A stretch of 22,852 nucleotides of DNA, from contig DAOTVZ010000144.1 of assembly GCA_034436045.1 (NCBI GenBank), positions 1-22,852 of the forward strand, read 5' to 3'. Position 1 is the first letter of the stretch. Each line of letters begins with the position of its first letter. Both the position numbers and the translations under genes were made by a program. Below, in pieces: positions 14,774-21,424 of this stretch. The notes under the pieces were generated by a model, which saw only the letters and a list, made by a program, of their open reading frames with translations, did no database searches and was not told the DNA's origin. The DNA comes from H111-94 sp034436045 (GTDB lineage Bacteria > Chloroflexota > Ktedonobacteria > Ktedonobacterales > Ktedonobacteraceae).

Positions 14774-15595
14774 ATGGCAACATTTATGGATTTTCCCACT
14801 TCGCGCGAGGTGGTTCTGACGAAAGGCAACACTACGGTTGGCGTTATTCCAGCGTTGAGCCTGGTTTCGCATTTTCAGGTCGGCAACTGGCAGGTGCTGT
14901 ATCGCCCGATAGAGACAGGCAACGTCAAACGCTGGGGCATTCCTTTAATGATCCCCAATTTCTCGCGCCTCAAGAACGGTATCTTTCAGGAAAAACAGAC
15001 CACGCTGCCCATCCATGGCTTCGGGCGCGTCATGCCCTGGAAGGTCATTCAGAAGAGCGACGATAGTATCAGCATTCAATTGACTGATAACGAGGCCACG
15101 CGGCGCGATTATCCCTATGCCTTTGCCTTTACCGCCACGATAGTGGCGGGTGAGGGTACGCTGATCTACACGCTGACGATGGAGAATCGTAGCTCCGAGA
15201 CGATGCCGATTGCCCCCGGCTTCCATCCCTACTTCGCAATGGGCCAGGGCGACAAAAAGGGACTGGTCATCGACGGCCTGCCCGATTTTGACCCTGGCAA
15301 GGTACAGTGGGACACCAACCCGCCTGACACACCCTATCCCTTCCCGCACCACGTCACCGTACAGATTCCGCATCATGGCACGCTGACCATCGCTGAGCGG
15401 CCCTGGCAGGGACTCTACTCGCTCAAGACCATGCAGGTCTGGTCAGAGCCGGTGCTGGTGCCCGACCACGCCTTCGTCTGTTTCGAGCCGGTCGTCACCA
15501 GCGAGGATGGCCTGAATCGGCCCGCCGACCGTCTCAATATCCCTGCCGGACAAAGCTGGCAGATTATCCTGGAACTGACCGCGCAACCCGCGTAA
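14774..15595 (+). CDS. Aldose 1-epimerase / hexose mutarotase family protein
   Basis: Interconverts alpha and beta anomers of an aldose or sugar phosphate. The galactose-mutarotase fold is recognised by LPIHGFGRVMPW (H81), APGFHPYF (catalytic acid H151) and VCFEPV (catalytic base E238), in the expected order and spacing for the family. The length is 273 residues, within the usual 270-340. There is no signal peptide, so it should act in the cytosol. The sugar substrate, and whether it is free or phosphorylated, cannot be told from the sequence. It appears monocistronic, with its own promoter and an unusual hairpin spacer before the start. The first residues MATFMDFPTSREV align with the normal N-terminus, supporting ATG 14774. 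Confidence 0.85.
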   Translation: MATFMDFPTSREVVLTKGNTTVGVIPALSLVSHFQVGNWQVLYRPIETGNVKRWGIPLMIPNFSRLKNGIFQEKQTTLPIHGFGRVMPWKVIQKSDDSISIQLTDNEATRRDYPYAFAFTATIVAGEGTLIYTLTMENRSSETMPIAPGFHPYFAMGQGDKKGLVIDGLPDFDPGKVQWDTNPPDTPYPFPHHVTVQIPHHGTLTIAERPWQGLYSLKTMQVWSEPVLVPDHAFVCFEPVVTSEDGLNRPADRLNIPAGQSWQIILELTAQPA

Positions 15596-15614
15596 TTGTG
15601 TACAGAAATGCCTG

Positions 15615-15652
15615 GGCCTCTCTCCTAAAAAGAGAGAGGTGGTGGAGAGGCC
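15615..15652. repeat. CCTCTCTC inverted repeat with two alternative hairpins
   Basis: CCTCTCTC (15617-15624) pairs with GAGAGAGG (15632-15639), or GGCCTCTC (15615-15622) pairs with GAGAGGCC (15645-15652). It lies 19 bases after the epimerase stop and resembles dispersed purine/pyrimidine palindromes seen in many genomes. It may act as a terminator. Nothing else is evident in 15653-15770. Confidence 0.5.
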
Positions 15653-15776
15653 GGTTTATCATACGGGTGATTCGAGTATGACGGGTGTGCAACAGTACCC
15701 TCACGGTTGCCTTGCACGCAGATCATTCACAGGCCCTGGTCCGGCGTGCCACGTCAAGGCAAAATCGACAGTAGTG

Positions 15777-15785
15777 TGATATAAT
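15777..15785 (+). promoter_or_regulatory. Extended -10 promoter of the first Uma2 gene
   Basis: TGATATAAT (TGn plus a perfect TATAAT at 15780-15785) with no clear -35. The predicted start near 15792 is about 50 bases before the chosen GTG. Confidence 0.5.
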
Positions 15786-15842
15786 AGGGCCGATCTTATG
15801 AAGGCGGTTCTGGCACTCATTTATGCATGGAAGGAGAGGGTA

Positions 15843-16436
15843 GTGGCATTAGAACATCGGCAGACCATGACGGTTGAAGAATACTTTCAGCTTGAAGAAA
15901 ATGATCCTGAAACCTGCTACGAGTACATCGATGGTCGTGTCTATGCGATGGCAGGAGGAACCGCCAATCATGACACCATCAAATCCAATATCCAGCGCAT
16001 CCTCTGGCAACTTCTGCGTGGCAGTAACTGTCGCGCCTATAGTTCCGATATGAAGGTCTACATTTCTGAGACACGCTACTTCCATCCTGATGTAACGGTG
16101 ACGTGCGATCCACGTGATCGGGGCAGAGCGCAAGCCATCCAGTCTCCGCGCCTCGTCGTCGAAGTTCTCTCCCCAACAACTGAACTCAATGATAGAACCT
16201 GGAAACTCAATAATTATTGTGTCCATCCTACTATCGAGGAATATGTGCTGGTCGATTCACGCTCCCTCAAAATCGAAAGCTATCACAAAGAACAAAATCG
16301 CTGGATTTACGAAGCCTTTGAACCGACCGACGAGATCACGATCTACAGCCTGGGCGTTCACTTTCCTTTTGCTGATGCCTATGTTGATGTAGAGTTTGAA
16401 GAAGCTCCAGAGTCCGACAGAAATGAGGAAAAGTGA
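15843..16436 (+). CDS. Uma2-family (DUF820) PD-(D/E)XK nuclease-like protein
   Basis: The Uma2 family has a restriction-endonuclease-like fold and is greatly expanded in Chloroflexota and cyanobacteria; its biological role is largely unknown. Typical features here are CYEYIDGRVYAMAGGTANHD (25-44), HPDVTVTCD (D83), SPRLVVEVLSP (E107) and a following lysine (K121, TWKLNNY), which together make the PD...ExL...K site. EEYVLVDS follows as usual. GTG 15843 was chosen because AAGGAGAGG lies just upstream; an ATG at 15798 would add 15 residues but has no ribosome site and lies almost on the predicted transcription start. The chosen start gives 197 residues. A second, divergent Uma2 gene lies about 2.8 kb downstream. 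Confidence 0.8.
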   Translation: MALEHRQTMTVEEYFQLEENDPETCYEYIDGRVYAMAGGTANHDTIKSNIQRILWQLLRGSNCRAYSSDMKVYISETRYFHPDVTVTCDPRDRGRAQAIQSPRLVVEVLSPTTELNDRTWKLNNYCVHPTIEEYVLVDSRSLKIESYHKEQNRWIYEAFEPTDEITIYSLGVHFPFADAYVDVEFEEAPESDRNEEK

Positions 16437-16449
16437 GGTCTACCCTGTA

Positions 16450-16478
16450 GGGGGCAGCGGCTTGCCATAGCTGCCCCC
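16450..16478. repeat. GGGGGCAGC palindrome between convergent genes
   Basis: GGGGGCAGC (16450-16458) and GCTGCCCCC (16470-16478) form a 9-bp stem with an 11-base loop, 13 bases after the Uma2 stop and preceded by TGTA. It resembles the other GTAGGGGC-type hairpin at 1939-1960 in position and base pattern. 16479-16577 shows nothing else convincing. Confidence 0.55.
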
Positions 16479-16577
16479 AGGTCGCTTTCCGCTCATAATC
16501 ACTCGCTATCTGCTACCATCTGACGTTTGGTAGAGGCAAAAAAACACGGTTGGCGATAGGTCTTATTCTCTCTCATT

Positions 16578-17212
16578 TTAGTATGCCACGGTGAAGCGCC
16601 GACGGATAAAGCGAGGCGTTTCCAGTTCATCGATGAGGGCAACCGCGTAGTCTTCGGCAGAGATGCGGCTCTCCCCTTTTTCATCAGTCACGAGCTGGTC
16701 GGTGCCTGTGCGGTAATGGCCGGTACGCTCACCTGGGGCGATAAATCCTGCCGGGCTGAAATACGTCCAGTCCAGGTCGGCGGAGCGATAGACTGGCAGG
16801 GCCTCGCGCATCGCCAGTGCACCGGCTCGCCAGGCTGCCGGAAAATCGGGCGTATCGACAAGTTGCAAACCGGGCGCGACCTCCAGGCTGCCTGCGCCGC
16901 CAACGACGATGAGGCGGCGGACACCGGCGCGGGTCAGGCCCTCGATCAAAGCATGGGCCGCATCGACATAGGTCTGCCCTGGCTTGCCTGCCTCCTGTCG
17001 AGTGACATTAATCACCGCATCATGCCCGGCAACTGCCCTGGCGATGTCGTCGGCATCGAGAATATTGCCCGCTTTAACGCTCAGATTCGGGTGAGTGAGG
17101 TGAGACGTGACGGCTCACGGATGATAGCCGTTACCTTGTGGCCGCGATTGAGTGCTTCCTGTGTAATACGCTGACCAATCATGCCGCTTGCACCATAGAT
17201 GACGATGTTCAT
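16578..17212 (-). pseudogene. NAD(P)-binding (NmrA/SDR-like) oxidoreductase, frameshifted
   Basis: The protein would begin MNIVIYGASGMIGQRITQEA at ATG 17212 (AAGGA upstream), with the GASGMIG dinucleotide-binding motif. It reads to ...REPSRLTSLTRI and then hits TGA. In the -1 frame the protein resumes with LTHPNLSVKAGNILDADDIA and runs to ...RRRFTVAY at 16578, including the VINVTRQE, GVRRLIVVGGAGS and DWTYFSPAGF motifs expected of this family. The break is near 17095-17105, within a GTGAG-rich stretch, and fits loss of one base. Repaired, the product would be 211 residues, a normal length. It follows the macrodomain gene by 88 bases on the same strand. It could be a true pseudogene, a sequencing error, or less likely a programmed -1 shift. 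Confidence 0.8.
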
Positions 17213-17300
17213 AAACTATCCTTTCTGATGGAAGAGGTTCTATGCTCTGTTCCTCCTCCCGATTTGTAACTATGTCAATTGCGAATAGAGAAGAAAATCG

Positions 17301-18164
17301 CTACAGCGGTAGAGCAGCGATGACTTCAAGTTCCGGCAAGCTTTGCTGTGTTAAAAGCCCCGCCACGGAAATATCTTTAATTACTTTCTTATCACTCGTC
17401 TTTTTTTTTCTGGTATTCTTTTTGGCTGACGGTCGGGAATCTGCACTTCCCATAGCAGGAAGTTCTTGTGGCGGGTACATTTGATGTTGTATATAATCTT
17501 TTATCCTTTTGCGCGAAATTTTGGCTAGCCCTTCAAAACTATCAATATCATCCATTGAGGTGATTTCTGCGAGCGCGCGCCTATCAACAATTCTTTGGGC
17601 ATCCTTTTTGTTGAGGGACAGTTCTTGTTGTAACTGTTCAAACGACAATGCATTAAACCGTTGCCAGATCGCCACCATGTCGATAGAAGAGTCTTCTTCA
17701 CCAGCCTGATATTCTCGATCCCCATCAGCTATATAAATATAAACATCAATATCGAGTTGGCTTAGATATTTCACCATGAGCGGGCCAACCTCATCCCAGG
17801 AGAGTTTGCCATTCTGTGTGCCAAGTTTGGGAAAGGCGATGCTGGTAATGCCTGCTTTCTTGTAATTAGCAACGAAATATTCTAAGCCTCTTTCGAGATA
17901 CTCGATTTTGGAGTTAGCTTTCCAGCTATCTTTGGTAGGGAAATTCAATATCCAGGGTGTGCTAGCTTTATAGAGGCTTGGGCGACCAATGCGCAGCTTG
18001 CCGGTTTTACACTCTTGCTGATACACAACAAACATATCAGGGAATTTTTGTTTAAAGGCAAGCGCCAGACCTTTACCCATGATACCTTTGCAATTTACAG
18101 TGTTGACTATAACCTGTGTCTGTGCCTCAAAAATATCTCCCTTTACATAATGGACAGCAGCCAT
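17301..18164 (-). CDS. darG: DarG-like macrodomain protein (putative DNA ADP-ribosyl-thymidine hydrolase, antitoxin)
   Basis: Residues 1-150 form a macrodomain of the DarG/TARG1-like type: VKGDIFEAQ, NTVNCKGIMGKGLALAFKQK (21-40), NFPTKDSW with K78 at the position of the DarG catalytic lysine, and AFPKLGTQNGKLSW (110-123). DarG removes the ADP-ribose that DarT places on DNA thymidines. The C-terminus differs from what is expected: 183-226 looks like a helix-hairpin-helix (DAQRIVDRRALAEITSMDDI, then GLAKISRKRIKDYI), followed by a Lys-rich tail (248-263) and a hydrophobic end. The tail is coded across an A9 run. ATG 18164 follows GGAG at 6 bases. It is divergent from the DarT gene 205 bases away. 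A stand-alone macrodomain hydrolase unrelated to DarT is the alternative, but adjacency argues against it. Confidence 0.8.
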   Translation of the reverse strand: MAAVHYVKGDIFEAQTQVIVNTVNCKGIMGKGLALAFKQKFPDMFVVYQQECKTGKLRIGRPSLYKASTPWILNFPTKDSWKANSKIEYLERGLEYFVANYKKAGITSIAFPKLGTQNGKLSWDEVGPLMVKYLSQLDIDVYIYIADGDREYQAGEEDSSIDMVAIWQRFNALSFEQLQQELSLNKKDAQRIVDRRALAEITSMDDIDSFEGLAKISRKRIKDYIQHQMYPPQELPAMGSADSRPSAKKNTRKKKTSDKKVIKDISVAGLLTQQSLPELEVIAALPL

Positions 18165-18192
18165 AACCAACTCCAGATAATTAGTAAATTTG

Positions 18193-18207
18193 TACTATTT
18201 AATAGTA
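18193..18207. promoter_or_regulatory. Palindromic candidate operator between darG and darT
   Basis: TACTATT-T-AATAGTA is a perfect 7+7 inverted repeat around one base. It lies over the predicted start site of the macrodomain promoter, in the 205-base divergent spacer. Autoregulation by a protein of this pair is an inference. Confidence 0.45.
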
Positions 18208-18235
18208 AGATACCATTTTTTAGGGCTAAAAGCAA
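18207..18235 (-). promoter_or_regulatory. Possible promoter of the macrodomain gene
   Basis: The minus strand reads TTGCTT (18230-18235), 17 bases, TATCTT (18207-18212), each a 4/6 match. The predicted start is near 18200, about 36 bases before the ATG. Confidence 0.35.
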
Positions 18236-18255
18236 TATCTCTAAGATATATCACC

Positions 18256-18283
18256 TTGCCCAAAGACTATATTGAAATATTCT
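18256..18283 (+). promoter_or_regulatory. Possible promoter of the darT gene
   Basis: TTGCCC (18256-18261), 16 bases, TATTCT (18278-18283). An alternative is the extended -10 TGCTAAAAT (18308-18316). The region is AT-rich, so chance matches are easy. Confidence 0.3.
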
Positions 18284-18369
18284 TTACAGCCAGAAAGCTC
18301 AATGATGTGCTAAAATAGCTAGAAATTATATCGTTGGAAGGTTTAGCAAAGAAAGTAAAGAGGCATGAC

Positions 18370-19101
18370 ATGAGCTATCTCCCAGGCGAAATTTACCATA
18401 TGGTTCATGTGAACAATCTCTGTAGTATCATAAGGCATGGCTGCCTGCTCTCTAAGGTAAAGCTTTCCCAGGCGGAAATTCCGTATCATTCTATCGCATA
18501 TGATAGCGTACAAAGTTTACGGGATCGTGTCTTTATTAAAGATCTTGTGACGAATCAGTATCGTGAACTCCATTGCTACGTGCCATTCTACTTTACAACC
18601 AATTCGCCCATGTTTCATGTCCAGAAAAATAAAAAGCTCCTTGATCAAATCGTTTTTCTGGTTGCTAGCCGTAGTATCCTCACCACTCCAGGAGTGCTTT
18701 TTACAGATGGCAATGCCGCCATCCAACAGCTTTCCCAATCTGGAATAGAGAAGGTTGGCATTACGCCAGCAACCCTTACCACATCTTGTATGCGAGAATA
18801 TCGTCCTCATGGCCCTCATGGAACCAATCAAAATGTCTCTGCCATTTACAGCCATGTTTCTTACTTATCTCACCTTAACTGGCATGTGATTAATGGAGGA
18901 TATATTGATGATTGGGAAGAAAGTAAGCGAGTGAGAAGTTCAGAAGTATTGATTCCTGATGAATTATCTATTGATCAAATACAGTGTATAGCAGTTCAAA
19001 ATGAGAACATGATTAATGATATAAAAATGTTGCTTGAGCAATGTAGCCTTACGAAACGGATACCAGATGTTAGAGCTAGACCCGATCTGTTTAGCTTTTA
19101 G
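18370..19101 (+). CDS. darT: DarT-like DNA ADP-ribosyltransferase toxin (DUF4433)
   Basis: DarT uses NAD+ to ADP-ribosylate thymidine in single-stranded DNA, blocking replication; DarTG pairs act as toxin-antitoxin and anti-phage systems. Motifs in order: IYHMVHVNNLCSIIRHGCL (8-26, the NAD-binding His/Asn region), SVQSLRDRVFIKD (47-58, Arg51/Arg53), YVPFYFTTNSPMFHV (70-84), GVLFTDGNAA (108-117), then LNWHVINGGYIDDW and RSSEVLIPDEL, where E192 matches the catalytic ART glutamate. The 243 residues are slightly longer than the usual 200-230. ATG 18370 follows AAAGAGG at 7 bases; a TTG at 18334 lacks a ribosome site. Unlike typical systems, it is divergent from the macrodomain partner. Base composition is AT-richer than in the flanking genes, consistent with transfer. 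All key residues appear intact, so an active toxin is expected. Confidence 0.85.
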   Translation: MSYLPGEIYHMVHVNNLCSIIRHGCLLSKVKLSQAEIPYHSIAYDSVQSLRDRVFIKDLVTNQYRELHCYVPFYFTTNSPMFHVQKNKKLLDQIVFLVASRSILTTPGVLFTDGNAAIQQLSQSGIEKVGITPATLTTSCMREYRPHGPHGTNQNVSAIYSHVSYLSHLNWHVINGGYIDDWEESKRVRSSEVLIPDELSIDQIQCIAVQNENMINDIKMLLEQCSLTKRIPDVRARPDLFSF

Positions 19102-19180
19102 GGATAAACAAGGAGGCTTTATTTATTAGAAAGGCATCCCGCTTACCGTACTCTTAGTATCTACGTTCTGTGCGGTCGCT

Positions 19181-19209
19181 TTCTCATGCCCCACTCAATA
19201 GAGTATAAT
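19181..19209 (+). promoter_or_regulatory. Promoter of the second Uma2 gene
   Basis: TTCTCA (19181-19186), 17 bases, TATAAT (19204-19209). The predicted start near 19216 leaves a leader of about 50 bases. Confidence 0.5.
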
Positions 19210-19265
19210 CATAACGGTAATACGAAGCAGGTGAACAATTTACGAAAGAACAAACAGGTGGAACT

Positions 19266-19826
19266 ATGGCAACCTATCGCTGGACAGCGCGCGACCTGGA
19301 AGTCTTGCCTGATGATGGCAAGCGCTATGAAATTGTAGACGGAGAATTATACGTGTCGAGACAGCCACATCTCTACCATCAAGTAGTGAGCGCGAAACTG
19401 GTTTCGCTCCTGGATCAATGGAGCGAACAGAGCCAGCAGGGTCTCGCTATGACTACACCGGGCCTGGTCTTTGCCGATGACGATGATGTCGTACCCGATG
19501 TTGTCTGGATCAGCAATGCTCGACTAGCTACAGCACTCCAACCTGATGGCAAGCTGCATTCGGCACCAGAACTGGTAATTGAGGTTCTCTCGCCTGGCAG
19601 CAATAATGAGCGACGCGACCGCGAAGCTAAACTCAAGCTGTACTCACGGCGCGGTGTGCTGGAGTATTGGATTGTAAGCTGGCAGGAGCGGCGTATTGAG
19701 GTCTATCGCCGCGAGGAAGCTGCTCTCAAACTGGTGGCAACGCTCTATGAAGATGATCTCTTGCAATCTCCTCACCTACCAGGTTTTTCTTGCCGGGTGC
19801 GCAGAATATTCGCACAAATCGCCTGA
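19266..19826 (+). CDS. Uma2-family (DUF820) PD-(D/E)XK nuclease-like protein
   Basis: A 186-residue Uma2 protein, full-length for the family. It shows GKRYEIVDGELYV (18-30), VVPDVVWIS (D78), APELVIEVLSPGS (E106) and RDREAKLKLYSRRGVLEYWI (K122/K124), the nuclease-like acidic/lysine constellation. It shares only the motif framework with the other Uma2 protein upstream, so this is not a recent tandem copy. The start is preceded by AGGTGG at about 6 bases. It follows the darT gene by 164 bases on the same strand but has its own TATAAT promoter. It converges on sufB, with a hairpin in between. No substrate or partner is known, and a link to the toxin pair is not established. Confidence 0.8.
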   Translation: MATYRWTARDLEVLPDDGKRYEIVDGELYVSRQPHLYHQVVSAKLVSLLDQWSEQSQQGLAMTTPGLVFADDDDVVPDVVWISNARLATALQPDGKLHSAPELVIEVLSPGSNNERRDREAKLKLYSRRGVLEYWIVSWQERRIEVYRREEAALKLVATLYEDDLLQSPHLPGFSCRVRRIFAQIA

Positions 19827-19852
19827 TAGATAGTATCCGCCGATTCGTGTAT

Positions 19853-19886
19853 AAAGAAAAACATCCGCTCCATTGCTGGGCGGATG
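19853..19886 (-). terminator. Terminator of sufB (also facing the Uma2 gene)
   Basis: CATCCGC (19862-19868) pairs with GCGGATG (19880-19886), extendable by a G.U and a C-G pair. On the minus strand it is followed directly by TTTTTCTTT. On the plus strand it is followed by CCTTTTCT, so it may work both ways. Confidence 0.8.
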
Positions 19887-19918
19887 CCTTTTCTCGTTAT
19901 GAGCTTGCCTGCTATAGT

Positions 19919-21319
19919 TTAGCCCACGCTGCCGGACATCTCAAGCTGGATCAGGCGGTTCAGCTCGACGGCGTATTCCATCGGTAGCTCTTTGGTGATC
20001 GGCTCGATGAAGCCGTTGACGATCAGTGAGTAGGCTTCGGACTCATCCAGGCCCCGGCTCATCAGGTAGAAGAGCTGGTCTTCGCCGACCTTCGAGACGG
20101 TGGCCTCGTGACCGATCTCGGTCTCAGGGTTCTCGACGCGGATGGTCGGGTAGGTATCGGTACGTGACTCTTCGTCTAGCAGCAGTGCGTCACAGCGCAC
20201 GTTGGACTTGGTGTGGTGTGCCTCTGGATTGATACGGATCAACCCGCGATAGGAGGCGCGGCCCGTGCCCTTTGAAACCGACTTTGAGAGAATTTGCGAC
20301 GTGGTATGTGGGGCCAGATGTGTGATCTTGGCACCGGCGTCCTGGTGCATGCCGTCATTAGCGAACGCGACCGAAAGCACATCGCCACGCGCGCCCGGCT
20401 CCATCAGCAGCACGGCAGGGTATTTCATCGTTACCTTTGAGCCGAGATTGCCATCGACCCATTCCATCGTGGCGTCGCGGTAGGCGGCGGCACGCTTGGT
20501 CACGAGGTTATAGACGTTCTTCGACCAGTTCTGGATGGTCGTGTAGCGCACGCGCGCTCCTTCCATCACCTTGATCTCGACGACAGCACTGTGCAGGCTA
20601 TCGCTGGTATAGGTTGGTGCTGTGCAGCCCTCGACGTAGTGGACGTAGGAACCGGGTTCGGCAATAATCAGTGTGCGCTCGAACTGGCCCATATTCTTAG
20701 CATTAATGCGGAAGTAGGCTTGCAGCGGTATTTCAACGCGCACATTGGCCGGTACATAGACGAAGCTGCCGCCGCTCCACACGGCGCTGTTGAGTGACGC
20801 GAACTTGTTATCGGAAGGCGGAACAACAGTACCGAAATGTTCCTTGACAATGTCGGGATATTCGCGTAGCGCGGTGTCCATGTCGGTGAAGATAACGCCC
20901 AGCTTCTCCAGGTCTTCACGCACTTTATGGTAGACGGCCTCGCTCTCGTACTGCGCCGTCACACCGGCCAGATACTTGCGCTCAGCTTGCGGAATGCCCA
21001 GGCGATCAAAGGTCTCCTTAATCTCGGCGGGGACATCATCCCACGTCTTACCCTGCTCCGGCACCGGCTTAATATAGTAGTAGATATCGTCGAAATTGAT
21101 GCCCGACAGATCAGCGCCCCAGGTGGGCATGGGCCGTCGCTCGAAGAGGTCCAGGCTCTTGAGGCGGAACCGGCGCATCCAGCTCGGTTCACCCTTCATC
21201 TCGGAGATCTGCTCGACGATCTTCTTGTTCAGCCCTTTCTCGGACTTGAATACGTAGTTTTCAGGTACATGGAACCCAGGAGCGTATTCGCCCTGCTCCA
21301 ATTCAAAAGCCTGAGTCAT
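19919..21319 (-). CDS. sufB: SufB, Fe-S cluster assembly scaffold
   Basis: Part of the SufBCD scaffold that builds Fe-S clusters with sulfur from SufS. The 466 residues match the family. Visible signatures are QAYFRINAKNMGQFERTLII, HYVEGCTAPTYTSDSLHSA (C232, the sulfur-accepting region), HHTKSNVRCDALLLDEES (C376) and IGHEATVSKVGEDQLFYLMS (H404, E405), all in order. Where E. coli SufB has EHEAT this protein has GHEAT. The start follows GGAGTGAAACA at suitable spacing. It appears to be a single-gene unit with a consensus promoter upstream and a terminator downstream; sufC, sufD, sufS and sufU are not in the window. A SufD-like paralogue is unlikely given the conserved cysteines and the N-terminal region. 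Confidence 0.93.
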   Translation of the reverse strand: MTQAFELEQGEYAPGFHVPENYVFKSEKGLNKKIVEQISEMKGEPSWMRRFRLKSLDLFERRPMPTWGADLSGINFDDIYYYIKPVPEQGKTWDDVPAEIKETFDRLGIPQAERKYLAGVTAQYESEAVYHKVREDLEKLGVIFTDMDTALREYPDIVKEHFGTVVPPSDNKFASLNSAVWSGGSFVYVPANVRVEIPLQAYFRINAKNMGQFERTLIIAEPGSYVHYVEGCTAPTYTSDSLHSAVVEIKVMEGARVRYTTIQNWSKNVYNLVTKRAAAYRDATMEWVDGNLGSKVTMKYPAVLLMEPGARGDVLSVAFANDGMHQDAGAKITHLAPHTTSQILSKSVSKGTGRASYRGLIRINPEAHHTKSNVRCDALLLDEESRTDTYPTIRVENPETEIGHEATVSKVGEDQLFYLMSRGLDESEAYSLIVNGFIEPITKELPMEYAVELNRLIQLEMSGSVG

Positions 21320-21411
21320 TGTTTCACTCCATTTGCTGGCTGATGATCTATCGCCAAGTGATGTGATAAAGAGCCATCAGTTCAGCTCTCACTAATCCTT
21401 ACTTATGCACT

Positions 21412-21423
21412 CGGATTTATCCG
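21412..21423. promoter_or_regulatory. Palindrome at the sufB transcription start
   Basis: CGGAT-TT-ATCCG is a perfect 12-base inverted repeat one base downstream of the sufB -10, over the predicted start. It is a good position for a repressor such as an Rrf2-type Fe-S sensor, but I cannot match it to a known box. Confidence 0.4.
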
Positions 21424-21424
21424 T

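Noticed and set aside
16513..16533. CTACCA...TGGTAG hairpin as terminator of the frameshifted oxidoreductase
   Set aside because: Six base pairs and no T-run on the minus strand; too weak.
10579..19101. One functional system joining the Nudix regulator, nicotinamidase, macrodomain protein and DarT through NAD/ADP-ribose
   Set aside because: Chemically tempting, but minCDE, an epimerase and several other units with their own promoters lie between them, so no genetic linkage is supported.
19102..19125. AAGGAGG after darT as a ribosome site for a further small gene
   Set aside because: No start codon at usable distance before in-frame stops.
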